Assembly (NCBI GenBank): GCA_028865235.1
Contig: CP114561.1
Location: 4,050,001 to 4,114,000, forward strand
DNA length: 64,000 bases
Direction: 5' to 3'
Origin: Candidatus Manganitrophus sp.
GTDB taxonomy: Bacteria; Nitrospirota; Nitrospiria; SBBL01; Manganitrophaceae
Numbering within the stretch: the stretch's first letter is position 1; each line of letters begins with the position of its first letter. This document shows positions 17,559 through 27,855 of this stretch, piece by piece. The position numbers and the translations under genes were made by a program. The notes beneath the pieces are model-generated. The model was not told the origin of the DNA. It made no database searches and saw nothing but the letters and a program-made list of their open reading frames with translations.

Positions 17559-18511
17559 AGGGAGAGCCCTCTCGCCTGGGTGAAGAGCCGGAGTTCGTGT
17601 TTTTCGAAGCCGGGATTCCGCACCAGCTGATACATCCTGGGCGTTTTCACCCGAACGAACGCACGCCCCTTCTCATCGATCGCGACATCCTCGCCGATTT
17701 CATCTTTCCGCATCGTCCGCCGGTCTTGATTGATCCAGACGATCGCCTCTTCTTCGGCCGACGCCACCAGATTCACTTCCATCGCCGAATAAATCAAATG
17801 GATCGCGCCGCCCCGCGGACCGGTGAACGTCAGACGGTCGGCCATCACCTCCCAGGATCCCTCGGCATAGAAAATATCTTCCATCAGCCGATCGGGAAGG
17901 GCGTATTGTACGGTCTTCCCTTCCGGGAGTCCCTCGTTGTTTCCGATCCTTCCCCGGTCGGCGCCGAGATAAAGCTCCGGCGTCGGCGGATAACAGACGG
18001 CGCCGGGATAGTCGCTCTCACGGATCGGCCGCATCGGGTCGGGGAGGGGCAACGCCGGATCGATCTCCATCAGAAGGGCCTGAATCGCCAGCTCGGTCTC
18101 GACGTAGTTTCCCTCGCCATTGTGGCGGTAGCGGATGATTCCATTTCGATCGATTAAATATTTTGCCGGCCAGTAGCGATTGGCGTAGGCTCGCCAGGTT
18201 TTGTAATCATTATCCATCACGATCGGGTAGGTGAGGCCGAACGAATTTAAGGCCCGCTCGACCTGGGAAGCCTCTCGTGCGAAGGAGAACTCCGGCGAAT
18301 GAACCCCGATGAGGACCAAGCCTTTTTCGGCATACCGTTCGTGCCAGGCTTTGAGGTAGGGAAGGGTGCGGATGCAGTTGACGCAGGTGTAGTCCCAAAA
18401 GTCGATCAGGACGATCTTTCCGCGCAGCGCCTTGATGGAGAGAGGCGTTGAATTGAACCATCGACCTCCCTCGATCTCCGGGGCCCGGATCTTCTCACGC
18501 TCCAGGAACAT
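17516..18511 (-). CDS. Thioredoxin-like protein with CVNC active site and C-terminal DipZ-like domain
   Basis: 331 residues. The first about 150 form a TlpA/AhpC-type thioredoxin fold with the redox pair C43-V-N-C46 in DYTCVNCIRTLPY. No signal peptide is visible. The following about 170 residues resemble the C-terminal beta-rich domain found after thioredoxin modules in DipZ-type proteins (LTFTGPRGGAIHLIYSAMEV). It probably reduces or oxidises protein thiols. It lies directly behind the Bcp peroxiredoxin on the same strand, suggesting a shared oxidative-stress role. Its last 43 bases overlap the end of the convergent biotin synthase gene. Confidence 0.8.
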   Translation of the reverse strand: MFLEREKIRAPEIEGGRWFNSTPLSIKALRGKIVLIDFWDYTCVNCIRTLPYLKAWHERYAEKGLVLIGVHSPEFSFAREASQVERALNSFGLTYPIVMDNDYKTWRAYANRYWPAKYLIDRNGIIRYRHNGEGNYVETELAIQALLMEIDPALPLPDPMRPIRESDYPGAVCYPPTPELYLGADRGRIGNNEGLPEGKTVQYALPDRLMEDIFYAEGSWEVMADRLTFTGPRGGAIHLIYSAMEVNLVASAEEEAIVWINQDRRTMRKDEIGEDVAIDEKGRAFVRVKTPRMYQLVRNPGFEKHELRLFTQARGLSLYAFTFVSCKVSPQ

Positions 18512-18993
18512 CCCGTCTTATTCCATCGGGAGGAAGGGGCCAGCGCCTTCACGGCGGTGAATAGCTCCTCGCTGTGGCCGTCCACTGTGACATTCGGCAT
18601 GATCCGCCGAATGATCCCGTCCTTCGCAATCAAGTAGGTCATTCGGCGGGCGTATCCCTTCTCAGGATTGAGCGCCCCATAGAGCCGGGCGACCTCTTTT
18701 TTCTCGTCGGCCAGAAGCGGGAAGTTGAGATCGTACTTTCGGGCGAAGGCCTGGTGGGACGCGATCGGATCGGTGCTGACCCCAAGGATCTCGACGCCGA
18801 ACGGCTTGAACTTATTGTAGTCGTTCCGGAAGGCGCAGGCCTCTTTGGTGCAGCCGGGGGTGTCGTCCTTCGGGTAGAAATATAGAATGACGTGGTTTTT
18901 CCCCTTGTAGTCGGATAGACGGATCGTTCTTCCGTCATGGGCGGGGAGCGAAAAGTCGGGGGCGGGAACCCCTTCCGCGAGATGTTTTTCCAT
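18406..18993 (-). CDS. bcp: Thiol peroxidase of the Bcp/PrxQ family (probable C-terminal frameshift)
   Basis: The peroxidatic Cys lies in YFYPKDDTPGCTKEACAF, the hallmark of Bcp, which reduces hydroperoxides using thioredoxin. The start chosen is the ATG at 18993, which follows AAAGGAGAACCG; a TTG at 19017 is weaker. As written the frame overruns about 106 bases into the next gene with residues of no family likeness. One added C in the CCCC run (plus-strand GGGG at 18536-18539) ends the protein as ALAPFLPME at 18518, giving the normal 158 residues and an ordinary spacing to the thioredoxin-like gene. The true end is therefore probably 18518. Confidence 0.85.
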   Translation of the reverse strand: MEKHLAEGVPAPDFSLPAHDGRTIRLSDYKGKNHVILYFYPKDDTPGCTKEACAFRNDYNKFKPFGVEILGVSTDPIASHQAFARKYDLNFPLLADEKKEVARLYGALNPEKGYARRMTYLIAKDGIIRRIMPNVTVDGHSEELFTAVKALAPSSRWNKTGCSWSVRRSGPRRSREVDGSIQRLSPSRRCAERSS

Positions 18994-19013
18994 CGGTTCT
19001 CCTTTCATGAGCG

Positions 19014-19436
19014 TCAATAAATGAGCTCCCTTAGTTTTAAAAGATAGTCCGCTTCATCGATCGCTTTGTTCCGGGTGACCGCATCATAAAGGACCTGGGC
19101 GAGAATGCCGCCGATCTGGTGAATGGCGTCGTGACGCGGCTCCCCGCGGGAGATCAGCGTCAGCAGCGCCTGTTCGACCTCGATCGGCTGGTGGGCTTGA
19201 AGCTGCTGCTCGACCACCGCATGGAGCGAGGTGTGGAGAAAAGGGTTGGTCTGGCGCCGGCCTGCAAAGTCGATATTCATCGCCGCCTCGCCGAGGTCGA
19301 AGAGAGGATGGTGTTCCCGATGCTCCAGCATAATCTCTGCGAAGAGAGCCTCTTCCCCTTCCATCGGAAGGTTCTCCTTGGCCTTCTTCCAAATCTCGAA
19401 GAAACGGGCCCGATTTTGCGCGGTCATGAAATCCAT
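19014..19436 (-). CDS. DUF1841 family protein
   Basis: 140 residues matching the DUF1841 pattern: QNRARFFEIWKKAKENLP at the start, MLEHREHHPLFD in the middle, and TNPFLHTSLHAVVEQQLQ, then a helical C-terminus ending LLKLRELIY. Histidines are frequent (H48, H51 and H52 region, H86, H90), which might bind metal, but no function is known for the family. The stop lies just before the bcp coding region, so these genes form one transcript. No ribosome-binding site is visible; the promoter -10 box lies nine bases before the ATG, so the mRNA is probably nearly leaderless. Confidence 0.8.
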   Translation of the reverse strand: MDFMTAQNRARFFEIWKKAKENLPMEGEEALFAEIMLEHREHHPLFDLGEAAMNIDFAGRRQTNPFLHTSLHAVVEQQLQAHQPIEVEQALLTLISRGEPRHDAIHQIGGILAQVLYDAVTRNKAIDEADYLLKLRELIY

Positions 19437-19445
19437 CTTCAGAAG

Positions 19446-19473
19446 CTTATAATGGCGGATGGCATGAAGTCAA
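19446..19473 (-). promoter_or_regulatory. Promoter with -10 box next to the DUF1841 start codon
   Basis: On the minus strand TTGACT (19473-19468), 16 bases, TATAAG (19451-19446), then nine bases to the ATG at 19436. A start of transcription about seven bases past the -10 box would leave only a few bases of leader. Confidence 0.6.
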
Positions 19474-19516
19474 TTCTTAGAGATGAAAACACGGGAGGCG
19501 TGAGGGGGGAAAAGAC

Positions 19517-20685
19517 TTATTTGAAGTAAGAAGTCAGCTTTTCCATGGCCGTCTTAAGCAGCGACGGTTCGGAGACAAAGCTGAGGACCAGATGGGGCGG
19601 TTCGAGATCGTAGAAGAAGCCGGGATGGAGCAGAAGCGAATGCCGCCGCAGGAGATCAAGGGCGATCTCCTCTTCGTCGGCCTTCGGATCGTTAATTTGG
19701 ACGGTGAGATAAAAGCCCCCCTCCGGCGGGATGAGGGAGAGCCGTTCCGATCGGGAGAGAAGATCGAAGGCGATTCGAGCCCGCTCCCGAATGGCCGACT
19801 GATAGTCCGGAATAAAATTTTTCGCCCCTTCGAAAAGAGCGGGGACGGAGTATTGGGCGATTTCGTTGACCGGGAGAAAGGTGTCTGAGATTGTTTCGAG
19901 AGCGGCCAATGCCTTTCGGACGAGCGGGGCTTCTCCGGAGAGGGCGATCCAGCCGATCTTCATCCCGGGCAGGGCAAGCATCTTAGAAAAACCGTTTAGG
20001 GTGAGGACAAGGGGCGCGTTCGTTGCCGCCGGGCGGGGGAGGCGGTTTTGCCGGAAGAGAAAGGGGCTGAAGACTTCGTCGGAGAGGATCGGAAGACGGT
20101 GGCGGGCGGCGATCTCGGCGAGCCGGGTCACTTCGTCCTCCTGGGCCACGGCGCCGGTCGGGTTGTGGGGGGAGATCAGAATGATCGCCCGCGTTCGAGG
20201 CGTGATTTGGGATTCGAGATGATCGAGATCGATCGTCCATCGATCGGCCTCGCGAAGACGATAATCGACCATTCGAACGCCGGCGAGTGTGGCGATGGCG
20301 TCGAAGAGGGGATAGGTCGGGCGGGGGAGAGGATCTCGTCTCCCGGTCCGGCAAAAAGCGTGAAGGCATACCAATAAGAAAGACTGGTTCCCGGTGTGAC
20401 GACGATCTGCTCGACGGGGATGGAGAGCCCTTCTTCCCGATAGAAACGGCTGATCGCTTCGCGGGCGATCGGCTGGCCGAGGGGATTGGGTTTATAAATT
20501 CGGGCTTGTTCGGCGGCAGATGCGAGGGCTTGGTTTAGAATCGACTGCGGGTAGAGAATACCATGGTGATGGACGTTTCCGGAGACGAGGTCGATGACCT
20601 TTTTGCCTTGGGCCAGGAGCCTGTCCCGTTCCCGGTAGAGGGGGTTGGTTTCTCCATGGAAGTGATCGGCGATTTCGGAAAACAT
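19517..20685 (-). CDS. Class I/II PLP-dependent aminotransferase (one frameshift)
   Basis: Family motifs are all present once two frames are joined: ISPHNPTGAV, the PLP-binding Lys in LNGFSKMLALPGMKIGW, and PEGGFYLTV near the end. The frame break is in the CCCCC run (plus-strand GGGGG at 20323-20327); a sixth C gives DEILSPRPTYPLFD and a 389-residue protein, the normal length. As written the first part (from 20685) runs out at 20176 and the second begins near 20322. The enzyme transfers amino groups between an amino acid and a keto acid; substrate cannot be told. No ribosome site precedes the ATG; see the adjacent promoter. Confidence 0.85.
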
Positions 20686-20692
20686 ATGGGGG

Positions 20693-20721
20693 ATTTTAAT
20701 CCGGTAAGGTCAAAAGATCAA
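20693..20721 (-). promoter_or_regulatory. Promoter with -10 box next to the aminotransferase start codon
   Basis: Minus strand: TTGATC (20721-20716), 17 bases, TAAAAT (20698-20693), then CCCCCAT and the ATG at 20685. The seven-base gap contains no ribosome site, so the transcript should begin at or next to the start codon. Confidence 0.6.
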
Positions 20722-20746
20722 TCCTCTTGATCCCGACTGATCATTC

Positions 20747-22694
20747 TCATGCCGCTTCGGGCTTCGCCGCATCCGTCGGCGGCTCAAGAAGGGCGTGGAC
20801 TTTTGTGACCAGTTCCGACGGGCTGAACGGTTTGAGAAGGAGGGGGGATTATTTTTTTTAAGCCACTCTTGGTGGGCCGGGAGATCGGTGTAGCCGCTGA
20901 CGAAAAGAAATTTGGTTCCCGGTTTGATCATTTGGACCTGCTCGTAGAATTCCCTTCCATTCATCTTCGGCATGACGAGATCGGAGATAACGACTGGGAC
21001 CGGATCGGTTTGTTGCTTGATCTGACGGAGGCCCTCTTCTCCATTTTCGGCGAGGAGGACGGAATGACCCCGCTCCTCTAAGCTCCGCTGGAAAACCGTC
21101 CTCAGAAGCGGATCGTCTTCGACGATGAGAATTTTTTCGGACCGTCGCGGAAGATGCCGGGTGAATTCCCGGCCGGGTGCAGCGTGCGCTGATTTTTCGA
21201 CGGCCGGGAGAAAGACTTTGAACGTCGATCCCTTTCCGATCCGGCTCTCGACGGTGACCCAGCCGCCATGTTGGCCGACGATCCCGTGAACGATTGAAAG
21301 ACCCAAACCGGTCCCGTGATCGGGATCTTTTGTTGAAAAGAACGGGTCGAAAATCCGTTCGATGGTTTTTTCATCCATCCCGACGCCGGTATCGGAGACG
21401 GATAGAAGAACATAGTCGCCGGGGTGAATGAAGGGGGTTTCTCGAAGGTCCGATTCCGTCGAAGAGAGGTTCTTCGTTTGCAGGATGAGCCGTCCCCCCG
21501 CCGGCATGGCATCGCGTGCATTGACGCAGAGATTCAATATCACCTGCTCAATTTGCGAGAGATCGGCATAGACGTTTTTCAGTTGCGGATCGGGGTGAAA
21601 GGTCATCTCGATCTCTTCGCTTAAGACCTTTTCAAGAAGGGGAAGCAGCTCGAGGAGCACCGTATTGAGATTCAGGGAAGTCGGCTCGATCACCTGCCGG
21701 CGTCCGAAGGCCAGCAATTGCCGGATCATCTTAGAAGCCTTCCAGACCAACTGGCGGATGTGGGTGAGGTAGCTGTGGAGGGGATGCGTCTCGTCGATTT
21801 TAAGAAGGGAGAGATCGGTGTAACCGAGAATGCCGGTCAAGACATTGTTAAAGTCATGGGCGATCCCGCTGGCGAGCCGGCCGAGGCTCTCCATCTTTCG
21901 CACCTGAAAAAGCTGCCGCTCCAATGCTTTCCGTTCCGTGTTGTCGAAGAGGTACCCTTTAAATTCGATCAACTTGTTTTCCGGGTCGAAACGGCCGACC
22001 ACGTTGGCGATGGCATCGACGCGGGCTCCGCCGGGGCAACGGAGCTCGAACTCGGACCATTGGAGTTTTCTTTTTCCCGGAGCGCGTCGATAAAACGGTC
22101 CCAAGCGTCGCGGTCGGGAAAGAGCGATTTTAAGTCGTGAGAGGCCGCTTCCTCCGTGGAGGAAAATCCGAAAAGACGGACAAAGGAAGGGTTGCAGACA
22201 AGGATCTTTCCGTCCGGCGTGGAGATGAAGTCGGCGCTGAGATCTTCTTCGAAGAACCGCCGATATTTTTCTTCAGACTCCCGCAGCGACGCCTCCGCGC
22301 TGCGCAGCGCCGCGCGATTGACCGCCTCCTTCAACTCGCGCCGGACCGTTTCGTTCAGGCGGGTCAGATTGTCTTTCATGAGATAGTCGTTCGCTCCGGC
22401 CCGCATGGCGGCGGTGGCGGTCTCCTCGCCGATGCTCCCGGTGACGATGATAAAGGGGATGTCCTGACGCTTTTCCTTGAGAATCGAAAGGGCGTTCAGG
22501 GCGTTAAAGTGGGGCATCTTGTAGTCGGCAAGGATGACATCCCACGTTTGACCTTCAAGCGCAGCGGACATCGCCTTCGCGGTGTCGACCCGTTCGTGCG
22601 TCGGATCAAAACCGCCCCGTTCAAGTTCAAGGAGAAGGAGGGCGGCATCATCTTCGGAATCTTCAAGGATGAGGGTGCGAAGTGGGGTTGTCAT
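20747..22694 (-). CDS. Hybrid sensor kinase: receiver-PAS-HisKA-HATPase-receiver (two frameshifts)
   Basis: A protein of about 649 residues after repair. Residues 1-120 are a receiver (VILADYKMPHFNALN), then a PAS domain (SEEKYRRFFEEDLSADFIS). A HisKA domain has the phospho-His in GIAHDFNNVLTGILGYTDL, and an HATPase domain has GTGLGLSIVHGIVGQHGG. It ends in a receiver with Asp in VVISDLVMPKMNG. Two one-base losses break it: one in the A/T runs at 22066-22075, and one in the G6 run at 20842-20847. After repair the C-terminus reads LLLKPFSPSELVTKVHALLE, a normal receiver end. The ATG follows AGAGGAAG. It closes the kinase block; input and output are unknown. Confidence 0.85.
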
Positions 22695-22741
22695 TGTCTT
22701 CCTCTTTCTAATCGTTTGTTTTAACCGGGAGAGAATTCCGG

Positions 22742-23845
22742 CTACGCTTCATGCGCCTCCTGCAGCGGAATTTTCAGACGAACATGCGTCCCCCTTTTGG
22801 GGCCCCCGCTGATCTCGATCTCGCCGTTGAGAAGAAGCACCCGCTCCCGCATACCGAGAATTCCGAGCGATTTTGGGTCTGCGACTTCTTCACCGGTGAT
22901 CCCGCGGCCGTCGTCCTTGACCTCGAGGTAAAGGTGGCCCGCCTTCTCTTTGATTCGGATCTCCACCCGTGTGGCGCCGGCGTGTCGGACGATATTGGTC
23001 AACACTTCCTGGAAGATCCGAAAGACGGCGGTCGCCTGCTCGCGATCGAGCTGAACGATTTGCAGATCCGAGCGGAGACGGCAAGAGATCCCGGTCCGTT
23101 GTTGAAATTCGGAGGCCTGCCATTCGATCGCCGCCATCAGGCCGAGGTCGTCGAGAATGCCCGGTCTCAATTCGGTCGCGATCTTTTGGACGGTCTTGAT
23201 TGCAGTGTCGACCAAGTCCGATGTTGATTTGAGTCTTTCCTCGATATCCGTTTTTGCCTCGGAGTGGCCCTCTTGTTTCACGATGCGCTTTCGTAGGAGG
23301 GAGAGTTCGTATTTGATGCTGGTAAAGAGTTGGCCCAATTCATCATGGATTTCACGCGCGATCCAGGCCCTCTCTTTTTCTCGGATGGAATCAAGACGGG
23401 CCGCGAGATCACGGAGCTGTTGCCGGGAGTTTCTCAGTTCCTCATCGGCCTGCCGGTGTTCGCGCCGGCGGACGGCCTCTTGCATCTCCCGCTCGATCGC
23501 CGGCGTCAGTCTCGATAGATTGTCTTTCATCATATAGTCGTGGGCGCCCGCTTTCATCGCACGGACGGCAATCTCTTCTCCAATGCTGCCGGTCACGATG
23601 ATGAACGGGATATCGAGCCCGGCCTCTTTAATCAGGCGCATCGCCGCAAGCGCATTGAAGCGCGGCATCGTGTAATCGGAGACGACTACGTCCCAAGGGC
23701 TTTGGCGGAGGGCGTCGATCATCTCTTCGGGGGTTTCAACCCGTTTGTAAACCGGGTGAAAGTCTCGCTCTTTCAGCGTTTCCAGAACCAACGCGGTGTC
23801 GTCTTCCGAGTCCTCTACGATTAATACCCGAAGCGATTTTTCCAT
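22742..23845 (-). CDS. Receiver-HisKA_3 histidine kinase
   Basis: 367 residues from the ATG at 23845 (ribosome site GGGAGATAGG). An N-terminal receiver (Asp in VVVSDYTMPRFNAL) is followed by a coiled coil and a NarL-family kinase. Its dimerisation box is REIHDELGQLFTSIKYELSLL and its ATPase ends GLGILGMRERV-like (SLGILGMRERVLLLNGEIEI). Such kinases normally phosphorylate NarL/LuxR-type regulators, none of which is next to it. Having the receiver in front suggests that another kinase controls this one. It follows the single receiver at 23848 by two bases and is a paralogue of the gene at 27856. Confidence 0.88.
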   Translation of the reverse strand: MEKSLRVLIVEDSEDDTALVLETLKERDFHPVYKRVETPEEMIDALRQSPWDVVVSDYTMPRFNALAAMRLIKEAGLDIPFIIVTGSIGEEIAVRAMKAGAHDYMMKDNLSRLTPAIEREMQEAVRRREHRQADEELRNSRQQLRDLAARLDSIREKERAWIAREIHDELGQLFTSIKYELSLLRKRIVKQEGHSEAKTDIEERLKSTSDLVDTAIKTVQKIATELRPGILDDLGLMAAIEWQASEFQQRTGISCRLRSDLQIVQLDREQATAVFRIFQEVLTNIVRHAGATRVEIRIKEKAGHLYLEVKDDGRGITGEEVADPKSLGILGMRERVLLLNGEIEISGGPKRGTHVRLKIPLQEAHEA

Positions 23846-23847
23846 TC

Positions 23848-24288
23848 CTATCTCCCGGGGGGAGGTTCGTTTAATAGAAGCCAATAGAGGCCGAGTTGCT
23901 TCACCGCGTCGGTGAACTGATGAAAGTCGACCGGCTTTCGGACGTAGCTGTTCGCGCCGAAGCTGTATCCGGCGAGGAGGTCCTGCTCTTCGTTCGATGA
24001 GGTAAGAATGACGACCGGAAGGAATTTTGTCCGGTCATCGGCGCGGATAGCGCGAAGAACATCGAGGCCGTCGAGCTTCGGAAGCTTCAAATCGAGGAGA
24101 ACCACTTGAGGCTTGTCGTTGAGATCTCGTCCGGCATACCTTCCTCTCCCGAACAGGTAATCGAGCGCTTCGACGCCGTCGTGGGCGACCACGATTTCGT
24201 TGAGAAGGTTGTTCTCTTGAAGCGCCATCCGGGTCAGCAGCTCGTCGTCGGGATTATCTTCCACAAGGAGAATCGTTTTCTTCGGCAC
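23848..24288 (-). CDS. Single-domain response regulator (Rcp1-like)
   Basis: 146 residues, receiver only. Acidic pair in LLVEDNPDDELL, phospho-acceptor in VVLLDLKLPKLDGLDVL, Thr in VILTSSN, Lys in YVRKPVDF. The inserted loop GRGRYAGRDLNDKP and the end FTDAVKQLGLYWLLLNEPP are typical of the Rcp1 group that pairs with phytochrome-like HisKA kinases such as the large PAS kinase immediately upstream. It shares its first and last parts with the truncated remnant at 29370-29513. Confidence 0.9.
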   Translation of the reverse strand: MPKKTILLVEDNPDDELLTRMALQENNLLNEIVVAHDGVEALDYLFGRGRYAGRDLNDKPQVVLLDLKLPKLDGLDVLRAIRADDRTKFLPVVILTSSNEEQDLLAGYSFGANSYVRKPVDFHQFTDAVKQLGLYWLLLNEPPPGR

Positions 24289-24297
24289 GGAAGCTCC

Positions 24298-27200
24298 TTA
24301 TCCAAGGGTGAAGTAGAAAGTGGCCCCTTTCTCCACCTCTCCTTCGGCCCAGACTTTTCCGCCATGGCGATGGATGATCCGCTGAACTGTGGCGAGGCCG
24401 ATTCCCGTTCCCGGAAACTCGCTCAGGCTGTGGAGGCGTTGAAAGGGGGCGAAGAGCTTGTCGGCGTATGCCATGTCGAATCCGGCTCCGTCGTCTCGGA
24501 CGAAATAGATCGTTTTCCCCTCCCGTTCGATCCGGCCGAATTCGATTGTTGCGACCGGCCGCTTCAAGGTGAACTTCCAAGCGTTTCCGAGCAGGTTTTC
24601 CAGAGCGATTCTCAGGAGGCGGGGGTCTCCCGATGTTTTCAGATCGTCCCGGATGACAATGGTGACCTTTCGCCCAGGCTCGGAATGCTGAAGTTCTTCG
24701 GCGATGGTTTTGGCAAGGGAACTCAGATCAACCGGCTTCTGATGCATTTCGCTTCGGGTAATGCGGGAGAGATTCAGCAGATCTTCGATCAACTCACCCA
24801 TCCGGCGGCCGGCCGCATCGACCCGTTGGAGAAAATCTTTTCCCTGGGCGTCGAGCCGGTCGGCGTACCTGGCCAGGAGAACCCGGCTGAAGCCGCTGAT
24901 CCCCCGAAGCGGCGCCCGCAGATCGTGCGAGACGGAGTAGCTGAACGACTCCAGTTCCTTGTTGGTCGCTTCGAGCTGGGCCGTCCGCTCGGCGACCCGC
25001 CGCTCCAGATCCAAGTTCAATTTCTTGACCTCTTCTTCGGCCCGTTTCCGTTCGGTGATATCGACTCCGGAAGGGACAAGATAAAGGCCACCTTTTCCTT
25101 CCGCGTCGAACATCGGCGCCATTCCAAAGTCGATCGTGATGAACCGGTCTCCCTTCAGCCGAAGAGGCGTGTCATATCGAACTGTTTCTCCGCGGGCTGC
25201 GCGAGCGATCGCGTCGCGGAGCTTCGCCTGGGCTTCGGGCGAATAAGACCAGGGATATATTTGGTCGAACGGTTTTCCGATGACCTCTTCGACGCTCAAC
25301 CCCGTCGCCTCCAAAGCGGTCCGGTTGGCTTCTACAAAAATGCCTTCCGGCGTCAGGACGCCGGCGAAGAAGATCAGGCTGTTCATGACCTCCCGAAGAT
25401 GCCGCTCGCTGCGCCGGATCGCTTCCTCGGCTTGTTTCTGTTCGGTGATGTCCATCACCACACCGAGCATTTGTACCGCCTTTCCTGCGTCGTCGAAGAT
25501 GGGTTCGCCCTTCCCGGCGATCCAGTGGACACTCCCGTCCGGCCAGATGACCCGATACTCAAGGTGGAAATTTGAACGCTCGGCGATCGCCCGTGCCGTC
25601 GCGCGCTTCACTCCATCGCGGTCGTCGGGATGGAGGCGCGCCTCAAACTCCTCGTAGGTCCCTTTAAAGGTGCCGGGCGCCATTCCCCACAAGGCCTCGT
25701 GCCTGGAGGACCAGACGATTTTGCCTGTCGTTAGGCTCCAATCCCATGTTCCGATCCGGCCGGCCTGCAGCGCCAGCCGGAGCGCGCGCTTCCGCCTCTT
25801 GCAGCGCCTGCTCCGCCTGTTTGCGATCGGTGATGTCCATGATGGCCCCGACCATCCGGACCGGCTTCGCGTTCTGATCACGAAGAACAAAGCCTCGGTC
25901 TAAAACAGTTGCATAGCTTCCGTCCCCCCGCCGGAGCCGATACTCTGCCGCTAAAGACTGCTTGCCCTTATCGATCGTCGCTTGAAGATTTGAGAGAAGG
26001 GGTTCTCTGTCTTCCGGGTGAATCAGGCTTTCCCAAAATTCGAACCCCGGTTTGATTTCCTCGCTTTTATAGCCGAACGTTTCCTTGAAAGCCTCGTTCC
26101 ACCAGATCGTGTTCGTCGTCAGATTCCAATCCCAAACAGCATCATGCGTGGCAAGGGTGACGAGTCGGAGGCGCTCTTCGCTCTCTCGGAGCGCCTCTTC
26201 CGCCTGCTTACGCTCTGTGATGTCGGTTGCAACCCCACCGATACCGTAAACCTTCCCCTGTCGGTCCCGCAGGGGAAACTTAACCGTCATCACGACGCGC
26301 GGCTCTCCACCGCTTTTGCGCGCAACGATCTCTTCGAGTTCCAGCACCGTTCCGGTCTTCATGATCTTTTTATTGGCCGCTTGAAGCCTGTCCGCAATTT
26401 CTTTGGGAAAAATTTCTTGCTCCGTTTTGCCCAAGATCTCTTTTTTGGAGATTTCAAAGAGCCGGGCCAGCGCATCGTTGGCCAGAATCATACGATGTTG
26501 CAGATCCTGCGCGAAGATATAGGAAGGGGAGCTATCGATGATGTTGTTCAACAACTCGCGGCTTGCATGCAGCGCCTCTTCGGCCTGTCGGCGCGCGGTG
26601 GTTTCCAGGATCACTCCTCGCATCCGGCGGGCCTTGCCATTTTCGTCAAAGGTGAATTCACCGCGGCCGAGCACCCAATGGAGGCTGCCGTCGGGCCAGA
26701 CGACGCGAAACTCGCGTGCCCAGGGCTCGCGGGCCGCGACGGTGCGGGAGATCTCCGCTTCTATCCCCGGCAGGTCTTCGGCATGGACTCTTTCCGAGAA
26801 CGCTTCATAAGTGCCGCCGAATTCGCCCGGTGCAAAGCCCCAGAGTTTTTCATGGCCGCGCGACCAGGTAATCCGGTTCCGCAGCATGTCCCAATCGAAT
26901 GTTCCCATCTGGGCCGCCTCAAGCGCCAGCCGCAACCGCTCCTCGCTCTCCCTCAGCGCTTCCTCCGCCCGTTTGCGCTTGGTGATATCTTCCAGCAGCG
27001 CCACGAAGTGGTCGATCGAGCCGTCCGGACGGCGCACGCATTTTACTGAAATCGTCGTATCAATGACACGGCTGTCTTTTCGAATCCATCGCTTGTCGAC
27101 GGTATAGCCGTCGATCTCTCCCGCCATGACGCGATTGAAGAGAGCGACATCGGTGGCGAGATCGTCCGGATGAGTCAGCTCCGCCCAAGTCCGCTTCGCC

Positions 27201-27640
27201 AACTCGTTCCGATCATATCCTAAGATTTCGCAGATCTTGTCGTTGACTTCCAAAATCCCTTTGGTCGGAGAGGTGATTGCCATGCCGATCAGCCCGAGCT
27301 CGAAATAGCTCCGAAAACGTTCTTCGCTCCGGCGCAGCGCCTCCTCGGATTTCTTCATCGAAACAAAAAGAGGGGTGATCGCCGCAATACCGGCCGCCAT
27401 CAGAACTGAAATGATCATGGAGACGGTCAAGGGGATCGACTCAGTGTAAAGGTCAGAGGGACCCACATTTGTGAGATGGTAAAATAGGCTGATGGAGCGT
27501 CGGACGGCCATCAGGGTGATGGCGGCGGCGATCAGGCTCCAGCCGGTCCATCTTCCCGTAATTCGAATCAGCCTCAGGGCAAGCAACGCCGCGACGAACT
27601 GGAGGATGATCGATATCGTCAGGATCAGCGTTTCCCACAT
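24298..27640 (-). CDS. Membrane multi-PAS histidine kinase (one frameshift)
   Basis: About 1113 residues after repair. Three transmembrane helices (residues about 5-100) are followed by about six PAS/PAC units (for example GTFDWDMLRNRITWSRG and VWDWNLTTNTIWWNEAF). A HisKA domain has the phospho-His in SYSVSHDLRAPLRGISGFS, and the HATPase has GTGIGLATVQRIIHRHGG. The frame break lies in the GCGCGCGC stretch 25782-25789. The paralogue at 31904 reads EAEARLRLALQAGRIGTWDW here, showing what the intact sequence should be (one inserted base, or two lost). It is followed by the Rcp1-like receiver, its likely partner. Its signal is unknown; tandem PAS domains suggest redox or small-molecule sensing. 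Confidence 0.87.
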
Positions 27641-27730
27641 GGTATGAATCCTTACCGTGTGTTGATGGCGCGGTTTTCGAATGGTCTAGGGTTAGGCGGC
27701 TCTCGGCGCTCGAACTCTGTATACGTAGGT

Positions 27731-27759
27731 ATAGTAGAGTAAATCATCTTCCAAGGCAA
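27731..27759 (-). promoter_or_regulatory. Putative promoter of the second kinase module
   Basis: Minus strand TTGCCT (27759-27754), 17 bases, TACTAT (27736-27731), inside the 215-base gap before the kinase start at 27640. The leader would be about 84 bases, with AAGGA before the ATG. Confidence 0.45.
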
Positions 27760-27855
27760 GGGAGAACTCAGGCGTAGACGGTCGTGCCGGATGGCTTCGC
27801 GATCAGCTCCACCTGTGCGGATTGGGCATGGCATTGTCTTCCTCTTTTTAAATAT

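Noticed and set aside
24106..25575. 489-codon plus-strand open frame opposite the PAS kinase
   Set aside because: It mirrors the coding strand of a clear histidine kinase; its translation has no domain and no ribosome site.
27652..27834. Small minus-strand open frame between two kinases
   Set aside because: No ribosome site, no recognisable sequence, and it overlaps the putative promoter.
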